DNA of 64,000 nt from Ecdyonurus torrentis (GCA_949318235.1 OX439137.1:18086687-18150686); one strand, 5' to 3'; shown: positions 34,499 through 46,038, counted from the first letter of the stretch. The notes: generated by a model not told the origin, from the sequence alone. Translations and numbers: made by a program.

Positions 34499-36079
34499 TC
34501 ATACGGCGGACAAAACTAAATCATTCTCCATTCTCTTTATCCTCTCTATGGTTATATTAGGTAAGGGCATTCTTTGCCACCCCTTACTAGGGGTATCCTG
34601 CATCCCTTTGACCGACCTACTGACACTGATTATGCTATGCCTCTGCATCATTCTCAGTTGTCGAACTACCTGCATTTTACGTTTCTTAATCATCTTAATC
34701 ACCGTGGATTTAGGTAATATTCTCGGGAAATAACAGTGGCCCCTCCAACATAGGTACAATAAGCTCAGAGCACTAATTAATAAAGGTCCTAGAGGCATTA
34801 AGATTGGTATTAATGGATCTTGCATTTCCCTACCATCTATTGGTATCGTTCTATTTAAAAACTTACTATATAAGCAAGGGAATTCCATACCAATTTCTCC
34901 ATATTTTTCAAAGAATTCTGTGCAGTTTATTTCATACCCACACCCTGGGGCATTTACATATAACCTAACTGGGTATTTAGTAATGTTAACTATTTGTATA
35001 TTGTCAGTTTGACCCTTTTCTTGGGTTAAACTATTTTCAATCATGATCAAATTAACGGAATTAGTATCTTCTGTTGTGTAATTACTATTTGAATTTTCAT
35101 ATATATTTAATAAAGAATCAGTAGTTTGATCGATGTTTAATGATTCTGATACATCGATATTTAATGATTCCGATTCATCCGAATTGATTGTTGATATTAA
35201 TGATTCTATACTATTTTCAGATTCTTTTAATTCTGTAGTTGCAAATATCGACATTGAAGAATTCGATTCAGTACTTTGTGATGATATCGATATTGATGAA
35301 TTCGATTGTGATAACATTGATTCCGATATATTTAAATCGATATTTTCAGTATATATCGATACAGTTGGATTTTTATCCATTATTTTAGAAGACATCAAAG
35401 ATTGGAAATTATTGATTTTTTCAGTTGAGATAATCGATTCTGATTTATCAGTAGATATCGATTGTTTACTACTATTATCAAGAAATATCGATTCTGTTGG
35501 ATTAATTGTAAAATTCAATCCATCAGTTTCATTAGTAATATTTAAATTTTTACTTCTGCTAAATGTAGCTAATTGTGATGAAATTTCACGTATTTTACGT
35601 ACAATAGGTACACTACCATTTAACCTACCTAATTTTTGACCTATTTTATTTCTAGTATTAAATTTTCGACTAGAATTTACTTTACGTAAATCATTTTGAA
35701 CTTCTAATGTTAAATTTTTTTGTATTGCTAATTCTGTTAAATTTTTTTGATTAAAATCTGAAATATTTGCATTTCCTAATACATTAACATGTATATGGAC
35801 ACAGGAATATAAGATAGGAGGATCTGCACATAGATTCTTACAAGAACTCCAATTTTCACATATAGTCGCACCTTTGGTTTGGAACCCCATTACTGTAGTA
35901 CAAATATAAGGTTCGAATCTACCAAAAATATCAACAGTAGCAGGATCAGTGATTGCTAATATAAATAACATGGATATGCTAAAACTCACTGCACAAACTA
36001 TGGATAATATTTTAGCTATGAGATCTGCCGTCCAGCCTACTTCAATCTCAATAGAATCCGAGCGATTTTGTCTTCCCAT
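34499..36079 (-). CDS. TipE/TEH-family sodium channel auxiliary subunit
   Basis: Single-exon gene of 526 codons. TipE-family proteins are two-pass membrane glycoproteins that associate with arthropod voltage-gated sodium channels and alter their surface expression and gating. Visible here are a short cytoplasmic N terminus, TM1 at about 19-43, and an extracellular loop opening with the family's cysteine pattern (C60, C74, WSSC at 80, C84, C93). A second conserved block holds PGCGYEINC (C380, C386), then IGMEFPCLYSKF (C402). TM2 is at about 422-445, followed by a basic cytoplasmic tail. Residues about 105-350 of the loop form a low-complexity stretch rich in Ser, Asn, Ile and Glu, with many N-glycosylation sequons and repeated SES/NIDxSES motifs. 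The ATG at 36079 has a good context (CATCCATGG). The 168-codon ORF on the other strand is a shadow of the low-complexity region. Which TEH paralogue it is cannot be told from sequence alone. Confidence 0.9.
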   Translation of the reverse strand: MGRQNRSDSIEIEVGWTADLIAKILSIVCAVSFSISMLFILAITDPATVDIFGRFEPYICTTVMGFQTKGATICENWSSCKNLCADPPILYSCVHIHVNVLGNANISDFNQKNLTELAIQKNLTLEVQNDLRKVNSSRKFNTRNKIGQKLGRLNGSVPIVRKIREISSQLATFSRSKNLNITNETDGLNFTINPTESIFLDNSSKQSISTDKSESIISTEKINNFQSLMSSKIMDKNPTVSIYTENIDLNISESMLSQSNSSISISSQSTESNSSMSIFATTELKESENSIESLISTINSDESESLNIDVSESLNIDQTTDSLLNIYENSNSNYTTEDTNSVNLIMIENSLTQEKGQTDNIQIVNITKYPVRLYVNAPGCGYEINCTEFFEKYGEIGMEFPCLYSKFLNRTIPIDGREMQDPLIPILMPLGPLLISALSLLYLCWRGHCYFPRILPKSTVIKMIKKRKMQVVRQLRMMQRHSIISVSRSVKGMQDTPSKGWQRMPLPNITIERIKRMENDLVLSAV

Positions 36080-36462
36080 GGATGCATTTTTATCTCAAAG
36101 TAGAAAATTTTAAGATTATGTAACTAAGCTTTCTTTACTTGCATATCTTAACCTTTTTATCCCACCAGTTTTATTTTTAAATGAAATTAAAGTGTGTTTT
36201 TTTATTAATATTTTTCCGTGCTCCTTTTTTTTTTTTTTTTTTTTTTACTTTTATTTTATTTAAATGTTTATATTGAATTTTATAATTATTTAATATTCAC
36301 TTTTCAATTGATTTATATTTATTTATTTTTTTATTATTCAATAACTTCTGTTGAAGACGCTTTTTGGTCCACTGGTTACTGCTATAGCTTTTTTACTATT
36401 TTTATTTACACAAATTTACGTTTTTTCCCTTAATTTTTTTAAGTAACGTATTTTTTTCCACG

Positions 36463-36493
<31 letters not shown>

Positions 36494-38100
36494 AATATTT
36501 ATATTAAATTTTGTAGTTATTTATTATTCATTTTTCCATTGATTCTTATTGGATTCTTATTATTTTTACTTAATAATAATTTTTGTTGAATTCGCGTATT
36601 TTGATTGACTTTTTAATACTATAATTTTAAGTATTTATTATAATTTTGAGAATTAAATGTTTTTATTATTGTTATTTTAAACTAGCAATGAAAATAAAAT
36701 AAGTTTGTAATAAATTCCTTCTTTTTATAATTAAATGCTTTAATTATATAATTATTATTTCTATAAAAAAAAATCCCTTAAACGTTCAATAGAAAACACT
36801 TCAAAACTTATATTTCGGATTAAAAAAATATTAATACATATATAACGGAAGATTTAAATGTATAAAATCTTTTTATAATGAACAGAAATTCAGACTATTT
36901 TTTAAGTCAGAATTGTTACAAATTTAAATTAACACTTTTTTCAATAACTTTTTTAAGAAATTGGTTTTATAATTTGTTCATAAAAGATTTTTTCACCTTT
37001 TTTCCTTTTTTTGTTTTTTTTTTTGTTTGTTTGTTTGTTTGTTTCTAAGTTTTCTTCAAAATACGATTTTGAAATTTATTTTTGAGCACGTTAATATTGT
37101 TGATGTATTTTTTTATTGTTGCCTGCAGCTTGCACTTGTATATTTTAACAATCATGATGACGTCCAGCACTAAATTTGCACTTGAACTAACAAAATTGCA
37201 CTTATACAATTGAAATAAGTAAACTGTTCCACTTTCACAAAGACACTTTTAAAACAATCTAAATTCACTTCTATTAACTTATAATTAGATTTCTCACTGT
37301 TTTAAAGTTAAAATAAGTTATTTGAAAGTTCAGTTTTAAAATCAAATATCATTTAAAAATTAGATATTTTATAACTTTAATTCAACTTTGTTTTGAAGCT
37401 GAATTAGTTAAGTTAGATTTAAAATTTGAACACCTTTTTTTTTTTAAATACGACAATTCACTTTAAAATTTGAGTTTTAAGTGATCGATCACTTCACTTT
37501 GAATAGAAATTTTAATGTTTTATAACATTAAAATATGTTTTTTTACTTATTTGTTCAGCTGTTTTCAAATTTTTGAGTTAGTTAAAAAGTAAAATGAAAT
37601 TTTTCTTCCTCGAAAATATTTCAGTTCAATTTTTTTTTTTTTTTTTTTTTTGCAGATTTAAATTTCACTTTCAGGTACACTGAATTTGTTTTTGAAGTTT
37701 TTAATTCGTTTAAATTTGTCACTTCTTTTTCCTTCACTTTTTATAAAACGAGAAACGTTTCTTTCGTATTATTTTTAACTGTAGTTTAGTGTTTGAAAAA
37801 ATTACTTTACGAAGCAATTGTATGTAATTCAAAGAGTTTTTTATAATTTAAAAAATGCACATTATGCAAATTGTCTTTAACGTTGAAAAATAATATGAAA
37901 TTATTTAAAAATTCCAGGCATGCACTTTAATGTTATTTTTATTAAATGTTAAAAAAATGCACTTATAATGCAATTTTTTCTTTGAAGAATGCACTTTCTA
38001 TTATTTGATATTAATGCTAATAAATTGCACTTTTTACACAAATTTACGTTGCTTTTAGATACACCTTTAAAGTTATTTTAACTTTAGTACACCACGTAAA
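36080..38100. other. AT-rich upstream region without recognisable element
   Basis: About 2 kb upstream of the TipE-like start codon with very high AT, several T-runs (36228-36246, 36465-36487, 37630-37650) and GTTT repeats (37025-37044). Promoter elements cannot be assigned with confidence. Confidence 0.5.
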
Positions 38101-38104
38101 ATAA

Positions 38105-38330
38105 ATTGTACAAATTATTCAGTTACATGGATGTAACTCTTCAGTACAATCCAATAACTGTTTTGAGAAAAGTTTGAATAGTAACTTGTTATTATAAACG
38201 TTATTTCTTCAGTGGAAAACAGTTAACTTTTCACATCTTCATATATCTAAGAAATATAGTCTTAAAAAAAGTTCATATAATAACTTTTTAGTAACTTTTT
38301 TCTTTCACAGTAAAGTTAATTTTTTTAAGA
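38105..38330 (+). repeat. Family M repeat, copy 3
   Basis: TATTCAGTTACATGGATGTA and GAATAGTAACTTGTTATTAT match copy 2 at 31840. Confidence 0.6.
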
Positions 38331-38684
38331 ATTAGTTTCACTCTATATTTCACAGCATAGTAAATCAGTAAACGTCCAACAACAGCAAAGTATTATGTTG
38401 TACAGCAGAATAAGTATGCTATGTCATGACGTGACGAAGATGCTAGGTTGACGTGGGGTTAGCAAGACCACGAGTGACTTGCTTATACATACCCCATGTA
38501 CCACACAGCTAACTTTTTGTTTTAAAACTAAGCCAACCAATCACAGCAGCTTGCATGTTTACAAGACCCGTTACCATGGTTACCTACTACAGTTGTGTTC
38601 GTTTTTTATGTTCTACTGGGATTTTTAATAACAAACTATTTTACCTTTATGTGCATCCTAAAATTGGACGTTAAAGAGGAAGTT

Positions 38685-39290
38685 CAGGGGTTACAAGATG
38701 GCTTCTTCAATGTTAGATAATGAGATGAACTGTTCATTAACTCACATATGATGACCCAAAGACCTTCCGTAGCCCCGCAAAATTGCACTCATTCTGCGAG
38801 ATATGAAACCTACTACAACATTTTCTATAGACCTCTGTCACATCATTGCACTTTAGCGCCATGTTTGTGGTCCCTAATGCATTGGCCAGCATAGGGAAAC
38901 GTCCTTTCTCCTTATTTTTTGCATAAATAAAAGTGTTTGTTAACTGAAAGCATATTTCTCATATTTTTGTATCTTATTAGGGCCTAGAAATAAGGTTTTG
39001 ATGGAGAGGTTTGAAACTTTGTTTGCTATTAAAACAATAAAAATGACGTTTTTCCTAAGCTGCATGTGTATATTCCTGACCAACAGAATGGTGGCTCTTA
39101 AATATGAGTATAACCGGCCTCTAGTAAAGCCGTAACTATGATGTAAAAGATACGGTACAGGTTGCATATCTCGCAGGATGATCACGAGTTGGCGGGGCTA
39201 CAGAAGTACTTTGGGTCATCATATGTATTGCGTTTATGAACAGTTCTTCTCATTATCTAACATTAAAGAAGCCATACTTCTTCTTTACAA
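38685..39290. mobile_element. Foldback element carrying a family B MITE at its apex
   Basis: Arms: ATGGCTTCTTCAATGTTAGA with TCTAACATTAAAGAAGCCAT, and CACATATGATGACCCAAAG with CTTTGGGTCATCATATG. The centre is occupied by a family B copy with TA flanks. Confidence 0.8.
38827..39123 (+). mobile_element. Family B MITE inserted in a foldback
   Basis: TAGACCTCTGTCACATC to AACCGGCCTCTA with TA on each side. Confidence 0.85.
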
Positions 39291-39587
39291 AAAAAAAAAA
39301 AAAAAAATCAGTCAGGTCGAACACAAATAACGAACATATCTGCGATACTCACTTAAGTATTATTTTTATTCAGGTGATACTTTTTATTTGAGTTGTAAAA
39401 AACTTTTTGACAGTTATTTTTACGTAAATATTTTAAATTATTTGACGCTTTTTGTGACTTCAATTTGTTTTAACTTTATCTTTCTTTCAAGTTGACTGCC
39501 TGTTCGTAAATATTTTGTCCTAATTTTTAATACTCAGTGATCTCAATAATATCGGACTTTTTTATAATCTAGGGGGAGAGAGAAAAA

Positions 39588-39625
39588 CACGTAAAGAGTA
39601 AATTACGTAATTTATGCTACTTGTG
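39588..39625 (-). repeat. Family C end fragment
   Basis: CACGTAAAGAGTAAATTACG and AATTTATGCTAC only. Confidence 0.5.
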
Positions 39626-39752
39626 TATCGTACTTGCATAAATTTGAATAATAACTATGATTTATGATGTTAAATATAATATTACTATATTATATTTTTT
39701 ATAATATATTTAATTATAATAATTTAATTTATATACCATATTATGTAACATT

Positions 39753-39976
39753 AAGGAGTATACTCGGAAAGAATAAATTACGTAATTTATGCTGCATTTA
39801 CGTCATTATAGCATAAATTATGCTAAATTGGAACAACACAATTATTTACGCTGTACAACATAATATTTATGCTATGTAACATAGTTATTATGCAGTATAG
39901 CATAAATTATGCTGTATTGAAATAAATTGCGTTCAAAATGAACCACCATAATTATTACGTATTTATTTTTCTACGT
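39753..39976 (-). mobile_element. Family C MITE
   Basis: CTCGGAAAGAATAAATTACG to ATTTATTTTTCTACGTA, followed at once by a family A end. Confidence 0.75.
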
Positions 39977-39977
39977 A

Positions 39978-40114
39978 TAGGGTGTATCCACATGACGTCA
40001 TACTGAATGCGCTTTGACGTCATACTGGAGTAATGAATAACATTGCTCAGTATAGGACAAACATGAGTTTTGTCTATTTTCTTTGAAAAATTAGTTTGTT
40101 GTTTTTTAACCATT
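39978..40114 (-). mobile_element. Family A MITE truncated by a SINE-like fragment
   Basis: TAGGGTGTATCCACATGACG through CTCAGTATAGGACAAAC, then cut at 40115. Confidence 0.7.
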
Positions 40115-40115
40115 A

Positions 40116-40164
40116 CGCTACCGAGACTCCTTCCTCTCCAATATCATTCACTGCTCATATATAG
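40116..40164 (-). repeat. Fragment of the SINE-like element at 252-360
   Basis: Reverse complement of the 5' 50 bases of that element (GAATGATATTGGAGAGGAAG, GAGTCTCGGTAGC), lacking the B-box part. Confidence 0.65.
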
Positions 40165-40595
40165 CATAAATATTTTTATAATTTTTCAAAGTTTCTATGA
40201 AATATAGGCTAAATTATGTTGCAATGAAAAAACGTGCTGAAAAATAGCTTAAATAATATATTGTGGTACTAATTATGCAATTAAATAAATGTAATGAAAT
40301 AAAAATAATATACGTATTTATTATAAATAAAAAACCAATGACGTATTTAGGTTTCATAGTCCGTAATCATCTCTGAAGTAGGTTGATGTTTCGTAGTTTA
40401 TTCAATGATGTAGATCAATCAAATCAATCGTCATGACTTGCGAACATTGCGCAATAAGTTCTAGTTAACTGTAGGTATATATCGTGCAGAGAGCTACGCT
40501 ATTCCCACTTGTATGTTCAACTGCACCACCGAGTATGGTCGACTGACTTTACATTGCATCATTGCTTTCGTCACTCATTTGTAGCACGACCAAAT

Positions 40596-40626
40596 AAATT
40601 AATTAATTAATTAATTAATTAATTAA
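40596..40626. repeat. (AATT)n microsatellite
   Basis: Seven or more AATT units. Confidence 0.95.
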
Positions 40627-40854
40627 TAAATAAAAATATATAAAAATTATAGAACTACAAAAAAGTTTTTAAACTGGGTATTATATTGTATTGATTATAA
40701 TATGTAGGCTAAATAATAAAAATAAATACCTAATAATAATAAAAAAAAATGCAAATAAACAAGTGAAGAAAATTTGTTCAAGAAACTGAACGCGAAAAAA
40801 AAAATCACGAAATAAATTTATTTTGCAACTATTTTTGCTCTACCATATAATATG

Positions 40855-41381
40855 AAGTGTTTTCGCATGACATTATACTAATTGCGCTTTAGAAAACATT
40901 GCTCAGCATAGGACAAACATAAATTTTGACCATTTTATGTGGAATATAAGTTTTATTATTATTTTTCTCACAAACTTGAAATGAGGAAGTTTCCATTAAG
41001 TTAAGACCCTGGCTGTTTTGAGCACATTTTTAGAAAGAGTATAAATAGTAGATTCCATTGAAGTCAATATTTACCTTTATTAATCATATACATTTCAGTA
41101 ATTAATTAACTTCTAAAGAGAATAGAGGAGAATTAATAACTGAAATGTAATTAATAAAGGTGACTTCAATAGAATCTACTATTTACATTCTTTCTAAAAA
41201 TGTGCTCAGAACAGCTAGGGTCTTAACTTTATGGAAACTTACTCATTAAAGCTATTAACAACATCAATGCTCTCAAAAATATTGCTTGGTATTTTTAAAC
41301 TGGCAAAATGAATCATTTTATCATACTAGCCCATGCTATTTAGTGATCACATATGGCGTCGACTTTAGCATGAATACAATC

Positions 41382-41383
<2 letters not shown>
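40855..41383 (-). mobile_element. Family A MITE interrupted by a palindromic insert
   Basis: Left part TTCGCATGACATTATAC to CTTGAAATGA; right part CTATTAACAACATCAATGC to GCGTCGACTTTAGCATGAA. The interruption is 40985-41242. Confidence 0.75.
40985..41242. mobile_element. Palindromic MITE inside a family A element
   Basis: Arms GGAAGTTTCCATTAAGTTAA and TTAACTTTATGGAAACTTAC pair, then AATAGTAGATTCCATTGAAG with CTTCAATAGAATCTACTATT. The loop contains ATTTCAGTAATTAATTAAC. Confidence 0.8.
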
Positions 41384-41390
<7 letters not shown>

Positions 41391-41455
<65 letters not shown>

Positions 41456-41475
41456 ACACACACACACACACACAG
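41391..41475. repeat. (TA)n(CA)n microsatellite
   Basis: 60 bases of TA followed by CA units, directly after a family A end. Confidence 0.95.
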
Positions 41476-41621
41476 AAACACAAAATGCAATATTTAAAAA
41501 CTATAAAAACTGTATGATCATTATAGTTAAAAAAAAAACACGCAGATAAAAATCAGAAGCACGTTTGAGATTTGAGTTTTTGATAACAAAACATTCTTTC
41601 AGATAAGAAATTTCCCCCACT

Positions 41622-41647
41622 CCTCTCTCTCTCTCTCTCTCTCTCTG
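41622..41647. repeat. (CT)n microsatellite
   Basis: Pure CT run. Confidence 0.9.
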
Positions 41648-41899
41648 TCATGTAACGACGTTTAGATTGACTTGCTACACTCTTACGTCATAGTATTTAG
41701 AAATAATAATAATAATAATATGGAGCAATGACCGTTACTATACTTGTATATATTTCTATATTTAGCTATAAATAAAAAGTTAATGTGTGATACAATGTAA
41801 TAGAGATTGCGTGAGTTGTAAAGTACTTCACATCGCGGTCAAGTGACCCACTTTAGCAATTACATGTGTCGCTATTGACTGATAAATATACAACTGTTT

Positions 41900-42245
41900 T
41901 CAAGCCGACTATAAGCGATTTCGCTCACATCTGCTTCAGTTTCGACGTACTACGCATCAACGAAGCTGAAGATATAAACGTAAGGCATCGACTGCGAATT
42001 TCGTTCGTCTTTTCAAAATTTGCCCGATCGCCGAGATCTATTTCCGGTAATTTTTCAACTTTTCAAAAAAAAAAAAAAAAAAGACACACGATAATATTTT
42101 TCCGCTATCAAAACGTAAAAAATACCGGAAATAAGATTTAAATCTTGCAGCAGATGCACGAAATGCGCAGTCGATGCCTTACGTTATCTTCAGCTTCGTT
42201 GCTATACGCATGTGTAGTAAGTAGAAACAGAAGCGGATGTGACAT
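41900..42245. mobile_element. Foldback with AGGCATCGACTGCG arms
   Basis: ATCAACGAAGCTGAAGATA, ACGTAAGGCATCGACTGCG and the reverse CGCAGTCGATGCCTTACGT, ATCTTCAGCTTCGTT pair. The apex holds a poly-A run. The 91-codon ORF through it is a by-product. Confidence 0.75.
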
Positions 42246-42254
42246 ATTTGACGG

Positions 42255-42360
42255 ATTGCAATATTTATGCTATGTAACTTGGTTGCTCTGCAATATAGCA
42301 TAGATTATGTTATAATGAACAAATTGTGCTGAAAATGAGCTAACATAATTATTATGTACA
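42255..42360 (-). repeat. Family C fragment
   Basis: TTTATGCTATGTAACTTGG through GAGCTAACATAATTATTATG. Confidence 0.55.
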
Positions 42361-42485
42361 ATAAAAAATGAAATTCTATTGGCATATGGGAATAACATGT
42401 ATTTAGATAGAGTTTTGCGTCAAATGAAATCTCCATCTGATTGCATTGAATGGCCATAAGCCAATACAATTTCATTTTTTATTGG
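42359..42485. mobile_element. Small foldback
   Basis: CAATAAAAAATGAAATTCTA pairs with ACAATTTCATTTTTTATTGG. Confidence 0.65.
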
Positions 42486-42494
42486 ATTGATTGT

Positions 42495-42712
42495 ACACGT
42501 ACACAAATAACTGTGTAATAATTATTATAACTTATTTTTAGCACAAATTGTTTATACAGTATAATTTATGCTATACTGCATAATAGCTATATTGTAATAG
42601 CAAAATTATTATATTGTACAGCATAATTATTTATATTGTTCTAATTTAGCATCATTTATGCTATAATGACATAAATGCAGCATAAATTACGCAGTTTATT
42701 TTTTTCGTGTAG
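42495..42712 (+). mobile_element. Family C MITE
   Basis: CACGTACACAAATAACTGTG to TTTATTTTTTTCGTG. Confidence 0.7.
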
Positions 42713-43224
42713 TTATTTTTATCCATGTATATAAAATTAAAGAGCTATGTAATTTAGAGGGTTAATTGTGACGTCATTAATTATAAATAATAAAAATATT
42801 ACCAAGTACATTTAAATATAGAAATGTCAACTGAAAGTTTAGACTGACATGTCAAGTACCAATAATTAAGTGACGTGAGCATGACAGCAGCGGTCACTGC
42901 ACTTTGCATAAAATCAATGCTTAATACATTTGTACAGCGAAAGTTTCAGATATTTTTTAAAATATTTATTCATTTTATTATTATTTAATATACATCATTT
43001 TATTTAATTATTTATTCATTCATCCAGTTATTTATTTAGTTATGTATTCATTTATTCGTGACCTTATTTATCTATTTATGTATTCATTCGTTCATTCATT
43101 CATTCATTCATTCACTTCATTATTTACATATTCATTCATTATTCGTTTTATAATTTTTTAAACTTCAATTTTATAATTTGTTTATAAATTTTCCATTAAT
43201 TATGTTTGTTTTTTATTTACAAAT

Positions 43225-43226
<2 letters not shown>

Positions 43227-43302
<76 letters not shown>
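43227..43302. repeat. (TA)n microsatellite
   Basis: Pure TA run of about 75 bases. Confidence 0.95.
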
Positions 43303-43307
<5 letters not shown>

Positions 43308-43489
43308 CGTATATTTCCTTTCTAAAATATTATAATGCAAGTACTAATAAACAAATTAATATAATTTGTATGTGGGAGAAAAATATACTTATTCAATTAG
43401 ATACATACGCGCTAGACTTAATATTATGTATATTAATATATATTTAATAATTATTATATTAATTTTTTGCCTTCAAAATACACTTGGCA

Positions 43490-43592
43490 TTGGAGATTGT
43501 AGCAATTTATTTTGCCGCCTGCAGATTAGTAAAGTATGCAACCTGTTTGACATATGTAACCAACTGGTGGACTAACTATCAGGATACTTTTT
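43490..43592 (-). repeat. Family L conserved 80-bp unit, copy 3
   Basis: Reverse orientation, TTTTGCCGCCTGCAGATTAG to CTATCAGGATACTT. Confidence 0.8.
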
Positions 43593-43616
43593 CAAACACA
43601 ATACATCCCTTACCAC

Positions 43617-43830
43617 AGTAGCTATACAGTAGATTATCTCCTATATACTGAGAATGTCAGATCAAATGCGCGCCATAATTGCGACTGGGTGAAGACTGCA
43701 GAATTAGAAGCCAACATTTGAAGTAACGTTATGCGTCTAGTTCTGCAGTCTTCACCCAGTCGCAATTGTAGCGCACATTGATCTGACATTCTCAGTATAG
43801 GAGATAACCTACTGAATAATATACTGTGAT
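43617..43830. mobile_element. Family K hairpin element
   Basis: Ends CAGTAGATTATCTCCTATA and TATAGGAGATAACCTACTG; inner arms GAATGTCAGATCAAATGCGC, GACTGGGTGAAGACTGCAGA and their complements are close to perfect. Same end motif as 47780-48205. Confidence 0.8.
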
Positions 43831-43831
43831 C

Positions 43832-44412
43832 CCTTACATGTTTTCCTGTATAAATTTGTAGACAAGCATGATTCAGGTTTTTACACTCTAACGCCACAAT
43901 TGGCAGCCAAAACTACTATTACTAATACTGCTTCACAAGGTCGTGTTGTCACCTGAGCGCAAGTGGTTATCTCTGTTTACGTCATACATCATATCTGACC
44001 TCTAGTCAGTCTTATCATAATAATTCAAATATCCACCAAACATATTGCAGTATTCCCTAGAGAGGGGAATTTAAAACAGTGTGTCTAAAAAAAATCAACC
44101 TAATGTCCCTTACATGTCTTCCGACTCTTGGTTGATTTTTTAGACATGCTGTTTTAAATTCCCCTCTCTAGGGAACACTGCGATATGTTTAGGGGCTATT
44201 TGAACTATTATGATAAGGCTGAATAAAGGTCAGCAGGTCATGCAGATATGATGTATGACGTAAACAGAAATAACCACTTGCGTTCAGGTGACAACAAGAC
44301 TTTGTAAAGCAGTATTAGTAATAGTAGTTTTACCTGATAATATAGGTGCTAGAGTGTAAAAGCTTGAATCATGCTTGTCTACAAAATTATACAGGAAGAC
44401 ATGTACGGGAGA
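43832..44412. mobile_element. 580-base foldback in the 3' part of the FLAD1 region
   Basis: Arms of about 250 bases: ACATGTTTTCCTGTATAA with TTATACAGGAAGACATGT, and AATTCCCCTCTCTAGGGAA with its counterpart around 44155. The apex is near 44110. Confidence 0.8.
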
Positions 44413-44481
44413 TTGTATAATACATATTATCATGGGGGTAAGCTAACAACCTTCATGTTTTTAGCCTGATCTATAGTTATA

Positions 44482-44945
44482 TAGTCTGACCAACGAACTA
44501 AAACTCCTGTCATTTTGATTGACAATACCCTGAAAGTGGTATAGAGTAGAGGAGGCTAGACAAAATATAATTAGGTGTATATCATCTCACTCAAGCAGGT
44601 AGCTTGCGAGACATGTTTTTTAACAATAAGTTAACTTTGATACCTAGCTGTCACATTCAAAAAGTATAGTTTGGCGCGGTGTCACTGGCCATCAATGTAT
44701 AAAAATTAGATAAAGAGGTAGTTATAATAATTAGAAATATATGAAAATTAAAGACTAAATTCTTGCAAAAACGTATTATTATGTATGAAAGTTAAAAATG
44801 TGTCATTCGTTAATTTTATCATGAAATCAAATTTTGCAAACCAAGAAAAAAAGCTGCAGATGTGTTGCCTCTCTTTGTTTTGCAAGCATGGCTGCATCTT
44901 AAAACTACATTTTTGTACCTGCACTTTAGTTTGTTGGTCACACTA
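44482..44945. mobile_element. Family N element, copy 1
   Basis: Ends TAGTCTGACCAACGAACTAA and TTTAGTTTGTTGGTCACACTA. Interior blocks (GACAATACCCTGAAAG, AGTAGAGGAGGCTAGACAAA) recur reversed at 50931-51705. Confidence 0.75.
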
Positions 44946-45019
44946 TCCGTCATATACATACATATCATGACGCTATAGTCCCTTTCAGGGTAAGCCAAAC
45001 AACAACATACACTTCTCCG

Positions 45020-45245
45020 AATACTAGTTCACGCGGAGACAGTGTAATTAACTATGTAAAGTCAACTGTGATTGGCTAGTAGGTTTATAAAACGCTCTCT
45101 GATTGTTTTAGCACTGCAGATACATGCAGTGTAATTAACTATGTAAAGTCAACTGTGAACTGTGATTGGCTAATAGGTTTATAACACGCTCTCTGATTGG
45201 TTTAGCACCGCGGATACAGCTTTTGGCGGGAACGACCTTGTTTTG
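45020..45245 (+). repeat. Internally duplicated repeat related to 16940-17110
   Basis: GTGTAATTAACTATGTAAAG and GTGATTGGCTA occur twice, 80 to 90 bases apart, followed by GCGGGAACGACCTTG. Confidence 0.65.
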
Positions 45246-45599
45246 ACCAAAGTGTAGATGTTTTTTTATCCTAACCCAGTGATAGACCTCCACAACTTTC
45301 TATCCTGACATACTTCACTTGCTTATTTCAGACTCATACCTTGTTTCATATACTTTCTTTTTTCAACTCATACCGCAGCGTACACAATAAAAATACCATA
45401 ATAAAGTTCAAATGCAATATAATACTGTACAATAATTGTAGCGGCCAGCCTGATTTCAAGCCTAATTTTCCGCTATCTTTCATAATTCTATTACCTTCAT
45501 TCACAATAAGGCTACATGTATTTTTCTTCATTGAGTAAATAATAGTGAACTTTTTAGTATGTACCTTTTTCTTTTAGTTTTATTTAGTTTGCTTTTATC

Positions 45600-45890
45600 T
45601 CAAAAGCTAATAAAAAATCTTTCAAACGTTATGATGTAATTTGAAAGTTAACAGTAACAGCTACCTATGATAACATTTTCATAACCCGTGACCATCAGAT
45701 AAGAGATAATTATTAAAATTAACATGGGCTTTAATGGGACTAAAACTTTTAAAAAATCATAATTTAAAATCTAGCATGGCGAGCCCTTAATTTTTTACAT
45801 TTTTGAAGATACCTTATCCTAATGTATCACTGGGAAAAGTTTCAGATTTTTCTTTCTTTTTACGCAAATTGCACAGTAGCTGATTTCACA
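45600..45890 (-). repeat. Family H repeat flanking FLAD1 exon D (3' side)
   Basis: TTAACAGTAACAGCTACCTA, GTGACCATCAGATAAGAGA and CCTAATGTATCACTGGGAAA in reverse family order; it ends within about 30 bases of the exon. Confidence 0.65.
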
Positions 45891-45916
45891 CGTAAAGATA
45901 GTGAAGTGGTACTCAC

Positions 45917-46038
45917 CCCTGGTCGTACAGTGAGCAGTAAGGCACCCTCAGTGACAACAGCACTTGCCACACATCCCTGTAGCCCCAGTCCAACATGGGG
46001 AACACCCTCATCACTTGTGGCCAACCCTCGTCTGTCAT
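45917..46038 (-). CDS. FLAD1: FLAD1 (FAD synthase) exon D
   Basis: Encodes 40 residues plus two bases: [20 protein letters not shown] then [20 protein letters not shown]. This is the conserved part of the FAD synthase (PAPS-reductase-like) domain with DWxYRDxW and the VPYCxLYDxG signature that contacts FMN/ATP in the family. The acceptor is TTGTTAG ending at 46039 and the donor GTGAGT starts at 45916. Its phase (0 in, 2 out) fits exon C upstream and predicts a next exon beginning with a base that completes Gly, then YTSLG or similar. I could not find that terminal exon, which should lie at lower coordinates, either hidden among the repeats or outside the window. Confidence 0.85.

Noticed and set aside
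35133..35639. 168-codon acidic ORF opposite the TipE-like gene
   Set aside because: Shadow of the Ser/Asn low-complexity region on the other strand; the minus frame has the family domains.
43634..43897. 87-codon minus-strand ORF
   Set aside because: Runs across a family K hairpin and the adjoining foldback.
45346..45531. Candidate terminal exon of FLAD1
   Set aside because: The translation lacks YTSLG-type and C-terminal FAD synthase motifs; no fitting acceptor phase was found.
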